DNA from: Epiperipatus broadwayi
Lineage: Eukaryota; Onychophora; Udeonychophora; Euonychophora; Peripatidae
Direction: 5' to 3'
NCBI GenBank assembly: GCA_028023455.1
Contig: JAQFVV010006203.1
Span: 11,621,848-11,685,847 of the forward strand
Length of the DNA stretch: 64,000 bases
Shown here in pieces: positions 47,166 to 59,872 of this stretch (position 1 is its first letter; every line of letters starts with the position of its first letter). Under the pieces are notes generated by a model. The model saw only the letters and a program-made list of their open reading frames with translations. It did no database searches and was not told where the DNA came from. The position numbers and the translations under genes are program-made.

Positions 47166-49769
47166 TATATATATATATTGAAGTGACTATGTTTCCACAT
47201 ATACTGATAAGTATCAAATTGATTGCATGTTCAAAATAACTTACCATCAAGTCTTATTCACTCTTATATTAAAAAAACAATCTTACAAGTATTATTAAGG
47301 TTGAGCCTTAAATCAAACAAATGTAAATATAGCCTTTTTCAATGCAATCAAGCATTAAAATTTATCTGATAGAGTTAATTTTTACCTTTTTTAAAACCAC
47401 TGTAAATGAATAATATATAATCATATATGAAATATATTTACTAACAAAATATTGCAAACAAATGTAGATATTAAAATAACTAATTCTGCACATGTACCAG
47501 CTTCTTTACCATACTATCTGCACATGTAAAATGAGCTTTTACATATGATATATCTATTCTTACAGAAAAGACAGTTTGAAAAGTGATATTATTAGAAAAG
47601 AAAAACACACATATATTAACATTATATATGTGAAGTCAGTTTGATAAAAGTAGATTGAAATTAAACAGCAAGTTGGCAGTTGGACTTTTCCATATTTATA
47701 TTTGTTTGAAGTGTTACATTGATAAATTTATTTTATATTTGACTATAGATTATTCTCTTACAATGATTTTGATATGAATGGAAATTAATTCATTGCTTGG
47801 TTATATTGAAAAAGTCTTTGTTTACATTAGAATTTGATTTGAAGTTTGACTTTAATAATATCACTTGTTAAACTGGCTTTCCCTATAAGAGTGGTGATAG
47901 CATATTTAAATGATTATTTTACATGACCAGTCAGTTTGGTAAAGAGACTGGTGCATCAATATTAAGTAGCATCTGGAATGCTGGTTGCTTTAATATTTAC
48001 ATTTACTTGAAATGCTGTGATAGAGTTAATCCATATGTTTTTCTGTCATAAATATCTAGAAAATTGTAAAATTATAAGCAGCATATTCTCTCTTTCAGTT
48101 GGGAAATTTTTTATTATATTTTGTGATTTCGACAAATCAAGCCTAATTCCTTCAAATAAAAAATTGCACTACAATTTTTGATAAAGTTATGTTGTAGTTG
48201 AAATATGTATAATAGGGGTCTCTGCTCACTATTGTTCATTGTTTTAGGTTTAGAAATAGCTAAATTTCTTTATTCATTTTTAGAACAATTTTTAATTTTT
48301 ATAAAAGGAAATTTTTTTTTTAAATATTCAAAATTGTATAAATTTAACAATGTAGAATTTATAAAAAAAATCTTAAAATTGATAAAAAAATTCTAATAAT
48401 GTTAGCATCAAACTGTATTTTTGTCACAATATTTTGTATTGTTGTAAGTGAATTTCTTTTACTTAATTAAAAATAAATATTTAATATTTATAAAATGAAC
48501 AACTATTTTAAATTTGAATTATAGAAATTTAACAATATGAGATTACTAAAACTTTATTAAAATAAATATTTTCCCCATAAATAACATTAGTATCTACTAT
48601 ATCTTTTATTAGCAATCTATATTTGAACTTTTTTAATAATTAAATAAAAGTTTTAAATTAATGTATAATAAATCCATTTCAAATTATCTTCATGATCTAT
48701 ATTTTGTGCAATGCACTTCTATATTTTGCAAATTAGAAAGCAATAACAACTCATAAAAGTCAAAGTATGCTGCCTCTTGAATTTTTTTCCATCTTAAACA
48801 TGTTTATACACAGGACATATCTAGAATTCGTAATTTAAAGCATATATTTAAAAATTGAGGTTGATGAAATATTAGTGTTTATCAGTATTTAAGGAATACA
48901 CTCAAAGAGAATATTAAGACTTGTTCCAATAATTATATATAGCTTCTGTGCATGTGATAATTAATTACATATTTAATCTCAAATAATATTTACCAGGATG
49001 TACAAAGTTGAAAATGAAATAAAAATTCTTCTTCTTAAATATAATGATGAATTGCAATTTATTAGTTAATGATTTACACTGCAAAATAAATAGATCACAA
49101 AATATTTAGTAATATAAGAAGTTATTATTGTTATTTCAATGGAGCTGATTGATAATCAAGTTTCTAGCACACCTGATTAAGATATGTTCTATTTAGAAAA
49201 TATAGGATAGCATGTGATCTGCCTTTTTTTACATTAACTATTGTTTATTAGTATTTTAAAGACTTCAAAAGAGCACTGAAATTACCCTGATAATTTAAAA
49301 TATATATATATAAGATTCAGTTTATTTTTTAAATATAACCAATTGCACTCATAATCTTTGTTTTATATTAATGTGACATATGAAAGAATTTAAGTGCACT
49401 TTATCAATTTAATATTTAATTAAGATATAAGATGATAAATAATATATTCTGAAATGTACAATATAAAGATCTCAGGAGTTTAGGAAAATTTTATTTAGAA
49501 GCAATGCCAAACCCACAAATTGGAAGAAACTCAAATTTTATTAAGCAAATTTGACCTGTCTTAATTTTAAAATATGAAAGGTTGAAATACATACTATTAT
49601 TAAATATAATTGACTTCATAATTAACTAGTACAATACATAATTATATTCTTAATAGGTAAAATTATAATTCTTTTTGTATTTTTTTTATTAGTTCTACTA
49701 TTAGAAAAGGTTCATTTAAGGAAGCTCTGCAAAATTTTAACAATATAGTGACAAGATTAAGAAACCAAT
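47166..49769 (+). other. NOS intron B, middle part, nothing recognisable
   Basis: AT-rich intron sequence without open frames or repeats that I can assign. The 63-codon frame at 48205-48396 is low-complexity. Confidence 0.45.
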
Positions 49770-50150
49770 AAATGTTCTTCAACTTGCTGGTGTGATACTA
49801 TACAGTTCACTATTGTAAAATTATACTTTTATTAATTAATGCAAGTTCTCTAAAAGGGTATTTATGTCATCTTGAGTATGGTTTTCTTGGGAGAAATTAG
49901 AAGTATCTAAATTAAAAGTATTATCTCAAAAACGTTTTATGGAATGCATTGTCAAAGAAGTATCTCAAAAACATTCTAAAGAAGTGCATTATCAATTGTT
50001 TTCATTGGAAAGATATGGCAGAGAATAGAATATAGTGGATAGCTACAATTTGATTTGGTATTGAAGTATTTCAGGAAGAAAACTTTCTGAAGAAATTAAA
50101 TAATAACATTATAAATGTCAACAAACAGAAAAATGGGCTTATATATTCTA
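49770..50150 (+). repeat. Interspersed repeat, relative of 20565-20930
   Basis: Shares GTGATACTAT, ATTCTAAAGAAGTGCA, ATATGGCAGAGAATA and GATAGCTACAATT with the segment after the LINE at 20.6 kb. A short peptide reading EVHYQLFSLERYGRE is open in one frame, then breaks. Identity unknown. Confidence 0.6.
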
Positions 50151-50551
50151 TATGTCAATACATTTGTGGTTCTACTAATTGATTTTGTAATTTCAGTATA
50201 GTTTATTGCATCTTTTTCATTTTTTCTTTTTGAGTTAGAATGGCCATACGAATGGATCTTAAAACAAAGGAACTAATGCTATGATATTCACTATATCTAT
50301 ATATTAGCAGTTTCCATTTTTATATTGATATGTTGACATAGTGGATATTATAGAATTAATTCCAGTAGTTTATTTTATTATATCAGGTATTTTATATCCG
50401 TAAAGAAGATATTATTTAACTTTATTAAATTTACAATTACAAAGAATATATTTATGGAATTCATTCTTATCAATACGCTATTGTTTATATAATTAATCTT
50501 TACATACATATATGTAAATTTATATCTTTTCTTATATATATATGATTTCAG

Positions 50552-50650
50552 AAAATTGCAAAAAAATTGGATTTAAATGTTGAAACTAATTTATTATGGA
50601 AAGACCAAGTCTCCCTTGAACTTCATTATGCAGTTCTTAGCAGTTTTAAG
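50552..50650 (+). CDS. NOS: NOS-like exon C (oxygenase domain)
   Basis: Ninety-nine bases, phase 0 at both ends, between acceptor GATTTCAG and donor AAG|GTAAAA. It encodes KIAKKLDLNVETNLLWKDQ followed by VSLELHYAVLSSFK. This aligns without gaps to the NOS segment 'E.A..M.LD....SLWKDQA..E...AVL.SF'. The LWKDQ signature is perfectly kept. The exon therefore sits under protein-level constraint even though the neighbouring substrate motif is lost. It is only 33 codons long and would be missed by open-frame size filters. Confidence 0.93.
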
Positions 50651-51104
50651 GTAAAACTTAAAAAAAAAAAGATATCAATTTATTAGAGATTTCTTTACTT
50701 CCTTCAATTTAGCTATTTTTTTTTTCATTTATACATAACTCTACTAGAATTAAATATTCCTAAGTATATACACATCTTCAGATGATATCAGGAACTATTT
50801 TAAATTGCCAGTAACTCAAAATATGTGTTTGGTGTTGCTAATTTTCTAATTAACAGGAAGTCCATTGCTAGAAATTATATTCTATCTTTTAAAACTATGT
50901 ATGCATTATAATTGGCATATTTTTTTAATAAAATGAATGGTTTTGTGTGAATGTGCCAGTACATATATACAGTATATAAAAACATAGGAGAAGATATATA
51001 TATATATATGAATAATGAAATCCATATTAACTATAACTAATAAAACTAGATTTTAAAAAAATTGTCTTATTTTAGTTTTTTTTCTTTTTTTTAATATGTC
51101 AAAT

Positions 51105-51195
51105 GCGTTGACCGGAATGCGAACCCCGGGCCAGCTGCCTGAACCCCGAATGAGCTGCTTGGAAGGCAGCTATATAACCGCTGGACCACTAACGC
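51105..51195 (-). pseudogene. tRNA-Gly(TCC)-like pseudogene with internal duplication
   Basis: On the minus strand it starts GCGTTAGTGG, keeps anticodon loop CTTCCAA, and then has about 20 extra bases (GAGCTCATTCGGGGTTCAGG-like) that partly repeat the arms on either side, before GGGTTCGCATTCCGG and GTCAACGC. The T loop has the same A-to-C change at position 58 as the unit at 6230. The trailer ATTTGACATATT followed by an A-rich run matches as well. It lies in NOS intron C. Confidence 0.8.
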
Positions 51196-52980
51196 TTGAC
51201 CAATTTTCTGTTTTTATTAATGTATGTTATCAAAAATGTAATTAAGATAAAATATGTCATTCTATGCAATGGTCATTTATTTTTCAAGCTAACTTTATTC
51301 TAAATAAATATAAATTGCATAATTCATATTATTTCAAGATAGAAATAGTTTAAAAACATAATCCTTTACTTTTAAGACCCCCCCCCTTCTAAAAACCTAG
51401 ATTAATTGAATAAATAATTGATTTAGTTTTTCACTTTATTTTTTACTAATTAATCTCAATTTTTTTTTTTTTTTTAAAAATACGTTTATATGATTGCTTT
51501 AATCTTTAATCTTACTGGCTTTTACTTTCCAAGATTGAGTGGAAAAAAAAAATTGTTCTATTTTTTCTTTCTTACTTCACATCTTTTGGATTTGGTTTTT
51601 GCTTAGAAATAATTATGAAATACTTTCATAATTAAATATTTTTTAGCGAAAAAGAAAAAAAACATCTTAAGCCACATTATGCTTTAATAATTTTAAGTAA
51701 TTTAATTAAGCATCAGTTTATATATATGCTATCCCGTATTTTTCCGCAAGATTTTCAATTAAAAAAGAGCACGCTTCTGGAACACGAAATAAGAACAAAT
51801 GGTTTTTATAAGAAGTTTTTTTGATTAGCTAGATATATACGTTTATTATTATTATTATTTAGGTCAGATAAATACAATGTCTGAGATGGCACGCCTCAAC
51901 AAAAATGCTTCCTAAAATATATCAGAATTTGAAAGAAATTCCAAAATAATTGACAGTATAGTATATCTGTAAATCTGAGTGTATGTGCAGGTATACGCAT
52001 ATAAAGCAAAAGCATTAAACAGTGTTCTGTGGCGTGTCGATCTCTTGAATAACTCTCCACAAATACTTATTTAAAAAGAAATAGATAAAAGTATATTTCT
52101 GGATAGGGAGAATTTTTCCTAGTTGCTCTTTTTTTTTTTTACTTTTCAATTAAAGACTCTTTTATTTAGTTTCATTGGATGGCTAACTAAATTATGGTCA
52201 ACTATTCAAAAAAAATGTTAAACTTATTTGAATTATATAAAAAAGTAAAGAATAATGAAATAGTCTGTTGTGACATTCAAAACCAGAAGCGATCAAATGG
52301 ACTTCTATCCATGGACCTTCAACTCTTAAGTTCATTACTCTATCTCTACACTTAACCACACAGTCTTAGGTTATATAATATAATACAATTAAGGTTTTCT
52401 AATTAAATTATCACATATCTCAATATATACCTAATTCTTTTTTTACATGACAAATTGGTTCCCGAAAATTAATGTAAAAACATACATTGTATATATGGAA
52501 TATAAGGATATTGATTACCGACTTAAAAAATCAAGAAAAATAATTAAATAAACCATATGAAAAATTATGCTAGAATATTATATCTTTTGTGTTGTATCAA
52601 ATTTTAATTCCTACACATTGAACATAAATAAAAAGTGAGTTATAAAAACATAAATTTCATTTGAAAAATATAAAACTTGAAAGTGATAACACTTATAATA
52701 AAACACTCATTAGTTTCTCTACACAACCCATTGAAAACTTTAAAGTTCAAAGCATATCATCTCTTCCAGTTATAAGTGAAAAAAATGAAATAAAGATTAT
52801 TAGGTTTAAAGTTTATATCTGTTCTAGAGATAATCTCTAGTTTCGAAAATGATTAGTAATAATCATTAGTGTATTTATCTGAAATGGATGGCGTCGAAGT
52901 TGTGAGTGGAGGAAGTTTGACAATGGTAAATGAAAATGTAACAATTTACTCTAGATAAATACTTTGCATATAATAAAGAT
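51196..52980 (+). other. NOS intron C, part, nothing coding
   Basis: Nothing coding is visible. At 52270-52380 a minus-strand stretch (GTGGTTAAGTGTAGAGATAG and onward) weakly resembles a tRNA-derived SINE. Confidence 0.4.
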
Positions 52981-52989
52981 GTATATGAG

Positions 52990-53055
52990 AGATAGTGACC
53001 TGGGCCAACTGATGAGTGCTGGTTCAGCATGAAATACATCTTGGGGGTCATTTGT
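52990..53055 (+). mobile_element. RZ-C short copy
   Basis: Only the hammerhead and its immediate flanks of RZ-C are recognisable here, ending before the tRNA-like end of the unit. The strand is the same as the NOS transcript. Confidence 0.65.
52996..53050 (+). ncRNA. Type I hammerhead ribozyme, RZ-C, intact core
   Basis: Outer helix I TGACC/GGTCA (52996-53000 with 53046-53050) is separated by an internal loop from inner helix I CCAA/TTGG. The core CTGATGA is at 53009-53015, helix II GTGCTG/CAGCAT has a 3-base loop, GAAA is at 53031-53034, and a two-pair helix III (AT-AC-AT) precedes cleavage base C at 53040. All invariant bases are present. It lies in NOS intron C on the transcribed sense strand. 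Confidence 0.87.
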
Positions 53056-54681
53056 CTTTTATTATATCTTTATTTATATGAATTTAAAAAGAATGGGGAA
53101 GTATGGAGATGTTTATTATATCTATAAAGATTATTAATGCAATTTATTGGAATTTATTACTGTTATTTCATTTAATTTACTAATTTTTTTAAAATTTAAT
53201 AACTAATATATTTGAAAAGAGAAATTGCAGGCCCCAGAACTGTACATATAATCAAAAATATAGGCAACATTTTGCTTGTCCATAAAACAGAAAAGTATTC
53301 AAGATTTTATTCACTGTCACTGTTTGACAATACATGCATATGTTTGCGCATGATTGGAATACCATTGTTATCATTAAAACTTGCAATGTATAATCTACCA
53401 TCTATTGATTTTTGACAAAATTAATAAAAATAAAGCTAAACAAATTAATCAATTAAATTTAAAGAAAAAATAATTTTTTTAACACAGTACCAACAAAGAT
53501 TTTTTTAAAAAACCAAATGTCAAAATACAAACAAAACACCAATACCAAAAAGGCACTTCCCCTTCAAAATAAAACCACAAAAACATTACAATGCAGATAA
53601 ACAAATTTCTATGTTTGCAGGAATATTGCCTCAAAAAAGGAATTTTTGTTTTTAAAATAATGAGTTCAAAAAAAATTAAATAATAATAACAGACATAATT
53701 TGTTTTTGTTTTTTTAGGTTTGTGATGTAATCATGATGAACTCGACCTTAGAGTTAAATTTGTAAATAAACACTGAATTAAAAACATTTGCAATCTTCTA
53801 AAAAGGAAAATGAATTATTTTGTACTACATGAAATTATTTAGAATCAAAAAAAAAGTTTAATAACAACTTAAGACAATCGAAAAATTACTTTGAGAATAT
53901 AAGATGACTTCTTTTAAGTCTTCCAGATAATAACATTCATTTCTTCATTTTAATCATGAATATCTCTCAGCAGCTTTAATCCTAAAGTACCTTTTTTTTT
54001 TTACCAATCATATTTTAAAACAACTCATGTAGAAAGAGATTTTTTTTTTTTTAAACTTGTAATATTTTAAAATTGTGCAAAAAAAAAAAAATTCATGTAA
54101 AAAGGAGAATTAGGTGTATATATATAAGTAAGTTGGGGGTTATGTTTAGCTTCAAGAAGCACCATAATTAATTTTTAGTGATAACACAAAATTGTTGTAT
54201 TAATATACATCTTTGCATTGACATGGCTATCCTTTAATACATTTATGTTACAATATATTTAAACTTATGTCTACATATAATATTCTTGGATATATTACAT
54301 ATATATCTAAGTACATATTTCATAAATTGCACCCACTCACATATATAACAAGATACAGAATGGTAACTTATATATATATCAATATTTCAGTGCTATGCAA
54401 TAATTTTTATATGTGCAAGCTTAAAAATACTTGGATCCCACAAAATCTTAAGTAAATTTAGTTTTTGATCTGTTATGTGGCTTTCATTTCAGCTGGAAAT
54501 GTAAATGCTATATTAAATATTAGGTTCATCTTGTAATTACATTGTGAGTTATGAAGAAAGTTTAACAATAATTCATCACAGTTTTCATTAATGGAATCAA
54601 CAGTATCAAGAAGAGAATGACTCTTCAAAGAAAAAAATCATACTTAGGAAATATGGAAAGAATTGCAGGTATTTGTAATGT
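53056..54681 (+). other. NOS intron C, part, nothing recognisable
   Basis: AT-rich with several A and T runs. No exon or element is identified. Confidence 0.4.
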
Positions 54682-54684
54682 ATT

Positions 54685-56166
54685 CACTGTACAGCCTGTG
54701 GTGGCGCTGTTTCTGTGTAAAAACACAGAATAATATTACTTTCGTGGCCAAACCTTACAGCTAATACACGACTAGCGATCATATTAGCCGCTTCTACAAG
54801 AGACAATAGATGTAGAGGTTAGAATCCATGGACAATTACTTCTGTGATTCTAACCCTATGTCTAAAGTAACAACACTAGATGATCGTCTAGTTTGCTGCT
54901 TATTTCATCGCGGCATTAATTCCTATACATAGGGAGCAAATTTGTATTCTGGCTCGAATTTAATCTGAGAGTGTATGCACTGGAATGGTTTGCAACTGTT
55001 TGTTTGTTGATGTTTATGATTTTCTGTATTTCCCAACTGAGATTTTTTGGCCTACTAGTAATTATCAGTGTATTCTTGAGATTTGTATGGTGTTTGTTGT
55101 TATTTGGAACCCAAAAAAAGTATGTCAACGTCTCTGTCAGATGATTGTAGTTGTTGGCGAAAAAGTACCATTTTTGTTGTGACACAGACGAGAGTAACAA
55201 AAAAAGAACAAAATTGCTTCCACGTTATTGCAATTGGGGGATGCCCCCAAAAAGCGAGAAAAAGATGACGCAGTTGATTCAGTTTAGTCATACATAGTGA
55301 ATAAAATTTATTTGATTTAAAAGAATCTGTGTTTTGTTTGTGATTCTTTTGATCTGTAAGTCAATTAATTAACACCCAGAATGTCAGTGTTCAAAGAGTA
55401 GGGCTTTACAGCCGAGTGTGGCGGGGTTGGTTGGACAGCTTCATATTCTTCTCAAATCAATCAACAACTTTACACTTCTATTGGTCAGAAGAGAATTGAC
55501 TCTCTTGATTGATATATTAGTCAAAATACCAAACAATTCTTTTCGTTTATAATCAAATACAGACATCTGAGGCAGAGTTTGTTGGACAGCTTTGATTTTT
55601 TGTTTGCTAAATCAATAAACAGCAACCCACATTTTTAACAAATTCAAAAAGAAAGTGTCGATTCTAATTTTAAATAACAAAAAAAAAAAGACGTCTGTTT
55701 AAAAAAAAAAAAACAATACATTAAAAGGCAAAAAAAAAAAAGAAAGTCGTATGTAAACCAAATTGTGTATATTTGAGATATTAAAAAAAAAGTTAAAACT
55801 GTCCCTTATACTTTTAAATGTATCAAATCCAAACCAAAAAAAAAGACGTCTGTAAAAAAAAAAAACAGTAGATTTAGAATGGAAATCCCCCCCCCCCCCC
55901 AACAAAAAGGTGTATGTCAAAAATTATGTACTTTTGAGATCCAAAAAAAAAAATCAAAATGTCCATTATAGTTTTAAATTTATCAAATGAAAACAAACAA
56001 AAAAAAATAATTCTGTCCAAAAAAAACAACAACAATATATTAAAAAGAAAAAAATTACAGGCGTATGTCAAAATACCTATATTAGAGAAAAAAAAATCTA
56101 GCGGCCCGGTAATGTTATATCGCTCTGTTTTTAACTAGAAACAGCACCACCAAAGGCTGCACAGTG
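54685..56166. mobile_element. 1.48-kb terminal-inverted-repeat element with internal satellite
   Basis: Ends are 44-bp inverted repeats starting CACTGTACAGCCTGTGGTGG (left) and CACTGTGCAGCCTTTGGTGG (right, inverted), flanked by a possible 3-bp duplication ATT. The left third is GC-richer and non-coding. The right part (55670-56070) has about three tandem copies of a roughly 150-160-bp unit with AAAAAGACGTCTGT, GTMGTATGTMAAMC and ACTTTTAAATKTATCAAAT, rich in A runs. There is no transposase, so the element is non-autonomous. Its superfamily is not clear to me. Confidence 0.75.
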
Positions 56167-56589
56167 ATTGCATTATTGATTAAGGGCAAGCTATGCATAA
56201 AGTTCTTGAAAAATAAAAAATTGTTAAATTGGGCATTTTTGTATTTGTGTGTGCATGTGCATTCAATGTTTTATGTCTTTATGTAACCACATTTTCATCA
56301 TTTAATGAAGCACACAATATTTTTGAATCCAAGTCTTTTTTTCATTTTTTTGAATTTACATCCTTAAAAATTAAAGAAGAAATTGTGGAACAAGTTTGTA
56401 AGATGGCAATCCTTAGTTATAATCTTTGCTTGAGATAGTATACTTATTAATGAGTCAGTTTGAACATGGATTTGAGATAAAATTTAGCTAACAAAGATTA
56501 TATATTTAGACAATTCTAATTAGGGCTTCCACAATCTACCACAGAAATGAAGTAGAGCTAGAAAATTTGGTATAAAAATGAATTTATCA

Positions 56590-56870
56590 CATAGTTTGGC
56601 TAAGATATTGAGCATGGAGAATTACTCATTACAACAACAAAAATAATAATATAAGTAGTAGTGGTAAAGCAGAAGGCAGTGTAGTATTAAAGGTAAGTAT
56701 TATAAATCTATTTTTTTTTAAATATAGGTACAAGAAATATGTAAACTTTGCTTGACACAAACTCTTCAAGACCAGAATGGAGGACTGCACCAGTGGCTAA
56801 GGAACTGTCAGGATTTAAGATCAATATATCATATTCCAAATAAAAGAAGTTGAATAGAACAAGTTGATGA
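56590..56870 (+). other. Possible short gene fragment with a 36-bp intron
   Basis: A frame reading SSSGKAEGSVVLK meets GTAAGT at 56693 and TTTAAATATAG at 56728; joined, it continues VQEICKLCLTQTLQ, then GGLHQWLRNCQDLRSIYHIP and a stop at about 56852. The composition is protein-like, unlike the surrounding low-complexity frames. I do not recognise the protein. It could be a terminal exon of an unknown gene nested in the NOS intron, a relic, or chance. Confidence 0.25.
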
Positions 56871-57029
56871 TTATACATTTTTTTGAAAGAACAGAAAAGT
56901 CAGTAAAAGGAAAACATGGAGTGTAGGATTCACTGTAAAGTTTAATTTACTATCTAAAGTTCTTAAAATTGTTTATTGTATCTAGTAAAGGCTATTATTA
57001 ATATTAAAATTTGCCTTGCATAATGATAT

Positions 57030-58700
57030 TAGTTCTCATTTTATTAGTGCATGTGACTTGCCCATGGGATAAAGATTTTTTCAAGTTTAGCATAGTTTAT
57101 CTATTTCATAGACATTCTACTCCATATCACATCTATGAACATTTTATAGATGGTCTCTTTTACAAACTCATAGGAATTCATTTTAAGACATTAACTGTTC
57201 ATCTACTATCATGTCTTTTAGCAATATGGTTGGTATAGCTTTACTTCATTTTAATTTTTTCAATGATATCGATGATTTTCGATTAATCAATTCTTATTAT
57301 TTCCAAAATATATATCTTCTTACTTCATTGAGTAATCTGATGTTTCTACATTACTTTTCTGTTAAGTGTCAAAATTTCAGATCCATATATAAGAATTACT
57401 AAATATACATTATCTTGCCTCAAATGAAATTCTAATGGTAATTGCCACTTTTTTATATCATCTATCATTGTTGATCTTAATAAAATATCAATTATCTTCT
57501 TACTGATCATAGTTAAGTTTGAATTATCTTCAACGCCTTTCAATATTTTTAAATGATTAGAGAATTCTAATTTATATTTATTGAAGTGTTTCTAAGATCA
57601 AGAATATCAATTGCTGATAGTGTTTTTTTTAAAATAATTTTTATGCATGTAATTTCACATTATCACATATTTTATATCTCACTGATTGATGACTACTTCC
57701 AGCATTGAAACTATTAAGATTATTAATATCATGAAATATATATTTTTGTCAAAATATAATTAAATTCTGCTGTAGCTTTACTTGAAGGCTTTCAATTCAT
57801 TTCAATTTAGCATTTTTCTAAAAAAAAAAAAAAAGAATTCATAATATAGTTTTTCCAAAAATGTATTTGTCTATAGAAAAATTACAGTACTTTCTTATTT
57901 TCAATTATTTTGTAATTCCAGTATTAAAATTTTTCATGGTAATTTTAAAGTATTATTTGGTGTGATCAAAAGTATTTTATACATTTATATAAAAGACCTT
58001 TACTTGTTCATTATAATAAATACTTCTTGTGACATAAACCTGAATTATCTGTATATAGTTATCTTTCATTAAGTTGAATATCTGACTTTTCCAAGATATT
58101 CCACAAATCTCAATTTTATTTATAATGAATTCCATTTCATTTGTGCTATCAATAAGTCTGCCTGTAGTAAAATATGTCTACTTTTCATATTGGTGATCTC
58201 TTTATCTTATCTTCTAAATTCAGAAGGTGCAATAGCATTTCAATTAATATTAGACATTTCTTCATCCAATTTAAATAATATTCTTTCAATTGAAAGTATT
58301 TTGTAGTTGTAGATAGCTAAATGAAAGACCATCATAAATTGGTAGCTTGAATCTGCATGGGATTATTTGCACCCTCCACCTTCAGCCACTAACTTTTGCC
58401 TTGATTGTGACTATGTTTGTAAATATGTATTCAAAATTCATTCACGTGTATATTCATCCTATCTTTATAAATCTCAGTTGCTGCTTTATTCAAGAACTAA
58501 CAGGCAACTGAGAAAAAAGACCATAGTGTTTCTTGGTCTCAAAGTAAGAGCTCAAAAGCCAACAATCTATACTACTATCCTGTCTATGTTTATTTACCAC
58601 ATGAATAATCACATAGTAAAATAAAACTGCAATGGCAAGAATGTATAGAATGGATATTAGAAATTTGCCCTGTTCAGTTTCTTTATAGCTCAAAGAAGTT
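57030..58700 (-). mobile_element. RTE retrotransposon relic, heavily decayed
   Basis: This minus-strand relic is related to 22875-24398. The C-terminal region is at 57030-57410 (SEILTLNRKVM remains open), the endonuclease region at about 57930-58460, and the 5' region at about 58600-58700 contains AATAATCACATAG and GCAATGGCAAGAATGTAT. The segment between C-terminus and endonuclease does not show a recognisable RT core. It lies in NOS intron C. Confidence 0.65.
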
Positions 58701-59147
58701 GGAGTCTTTTTTACAGTTAACAGCAAATTACTTTCTGTAAGTATATATATAATCAAATATGCATATTAACTAAACAAGAGCTTATACAAAAAATATTTAA
58801 CAGTTAACATTTACAAATTTAGCAAAAATTTTATACCATTTGGTAGCAAAGTTTATTACAAGTAAATGAAAAAGAATAACTCCATATTTTATGCTCTTAC
58901 ATTTTGTATATTTTATTATTATGAGTTATTTACATGTCTATTTAAGAGCTTAAGAAGATAAAAGTAAATTCATTTTTTATTTATTAATAATAAACTATAA
59001 TATCAAGTGATATAAAAATGGTACTAGATTTGTTAATATTAGCTAATAGCATTATTGATGTATATGTGCATATATGGTAATTTTTTTTTTTAATTCTCAA
59101 ACTTTTACTTCATTAATATCATTTTTTTTCTACAGAGAGATATATAA

Positions 59148-59550
59148 GTTGAATTAAATATTATCATGAATTGTTATTATAATAAAGAATACAAATAAGG
59201 AGATTATATTTATGTAAACAGAGATAACTTTTGCCTTTTGATGTCACAATTAGTACTAATAGACAATAACTCTTAGACCAAACAAGTTTTCTCCATTAAG
59301 CTATAATAGCTTTGTTGTTGTTTTTTATTGAAGTAAAGAGGTCTATTTTACTTCAACCACAAGTTGTTAAATGGATTTAAATCCAGAAGGATGTTTTTAT
59401 AGATGTGAAAGAATTATATCTTTCTTGACATTCTGCAAATAATATTTTAACTTTTCATGAAATTTGTATATATTGAATTAAATATTTTCATGGATTATGA
59501 TTATAATAAAGAGTAGAAGTAAAGGGATTATATAAATATATATTGTTAAA
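59148..59550 (+). repeat. Two copies of the repeat seen at 37480-37650
   Basis: Copies at 59148-59310 and 59470-59550 share TTGAATTAAATATTWTCATG and ATTATAATAAAGA. The second is truncated. They lie just upstream of NOS exon D. Confidence 0.6.
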
Positions 59551-59872
59551 TTAAAATTTTAGTAGTTTCTTCCTTGCAATATGTTATGCTGCTTGAATAT
59601 GTATTTATATATATCTCAATTTTTCTCTGATAACTTACATTTATTTCAGTGACATTTTTTTTTAATTGTAATAATTATAAAAATTTCTTTGTAACTCTAA
59701 AAGTCAGTATGTAAACAATAAGGAAATCATCTAGGAATTGTTTGTGAGAATGGTAATGCATTGATATTTAGTGTGTATGTATAAGTTTGTTTTATTTTAG
59801 AACAAATGTTATTATAAATATATATTTATTACAAGATTTTTATTATTTATATGGATGTTTTATATATATTAG

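Noticed and set aside
54916-55291. Overlapping 61-94-codon frames on both strands within the inverted-repeat element
   Set aside because: No family features, mutually overlapping, and located in a non-autonomous element.
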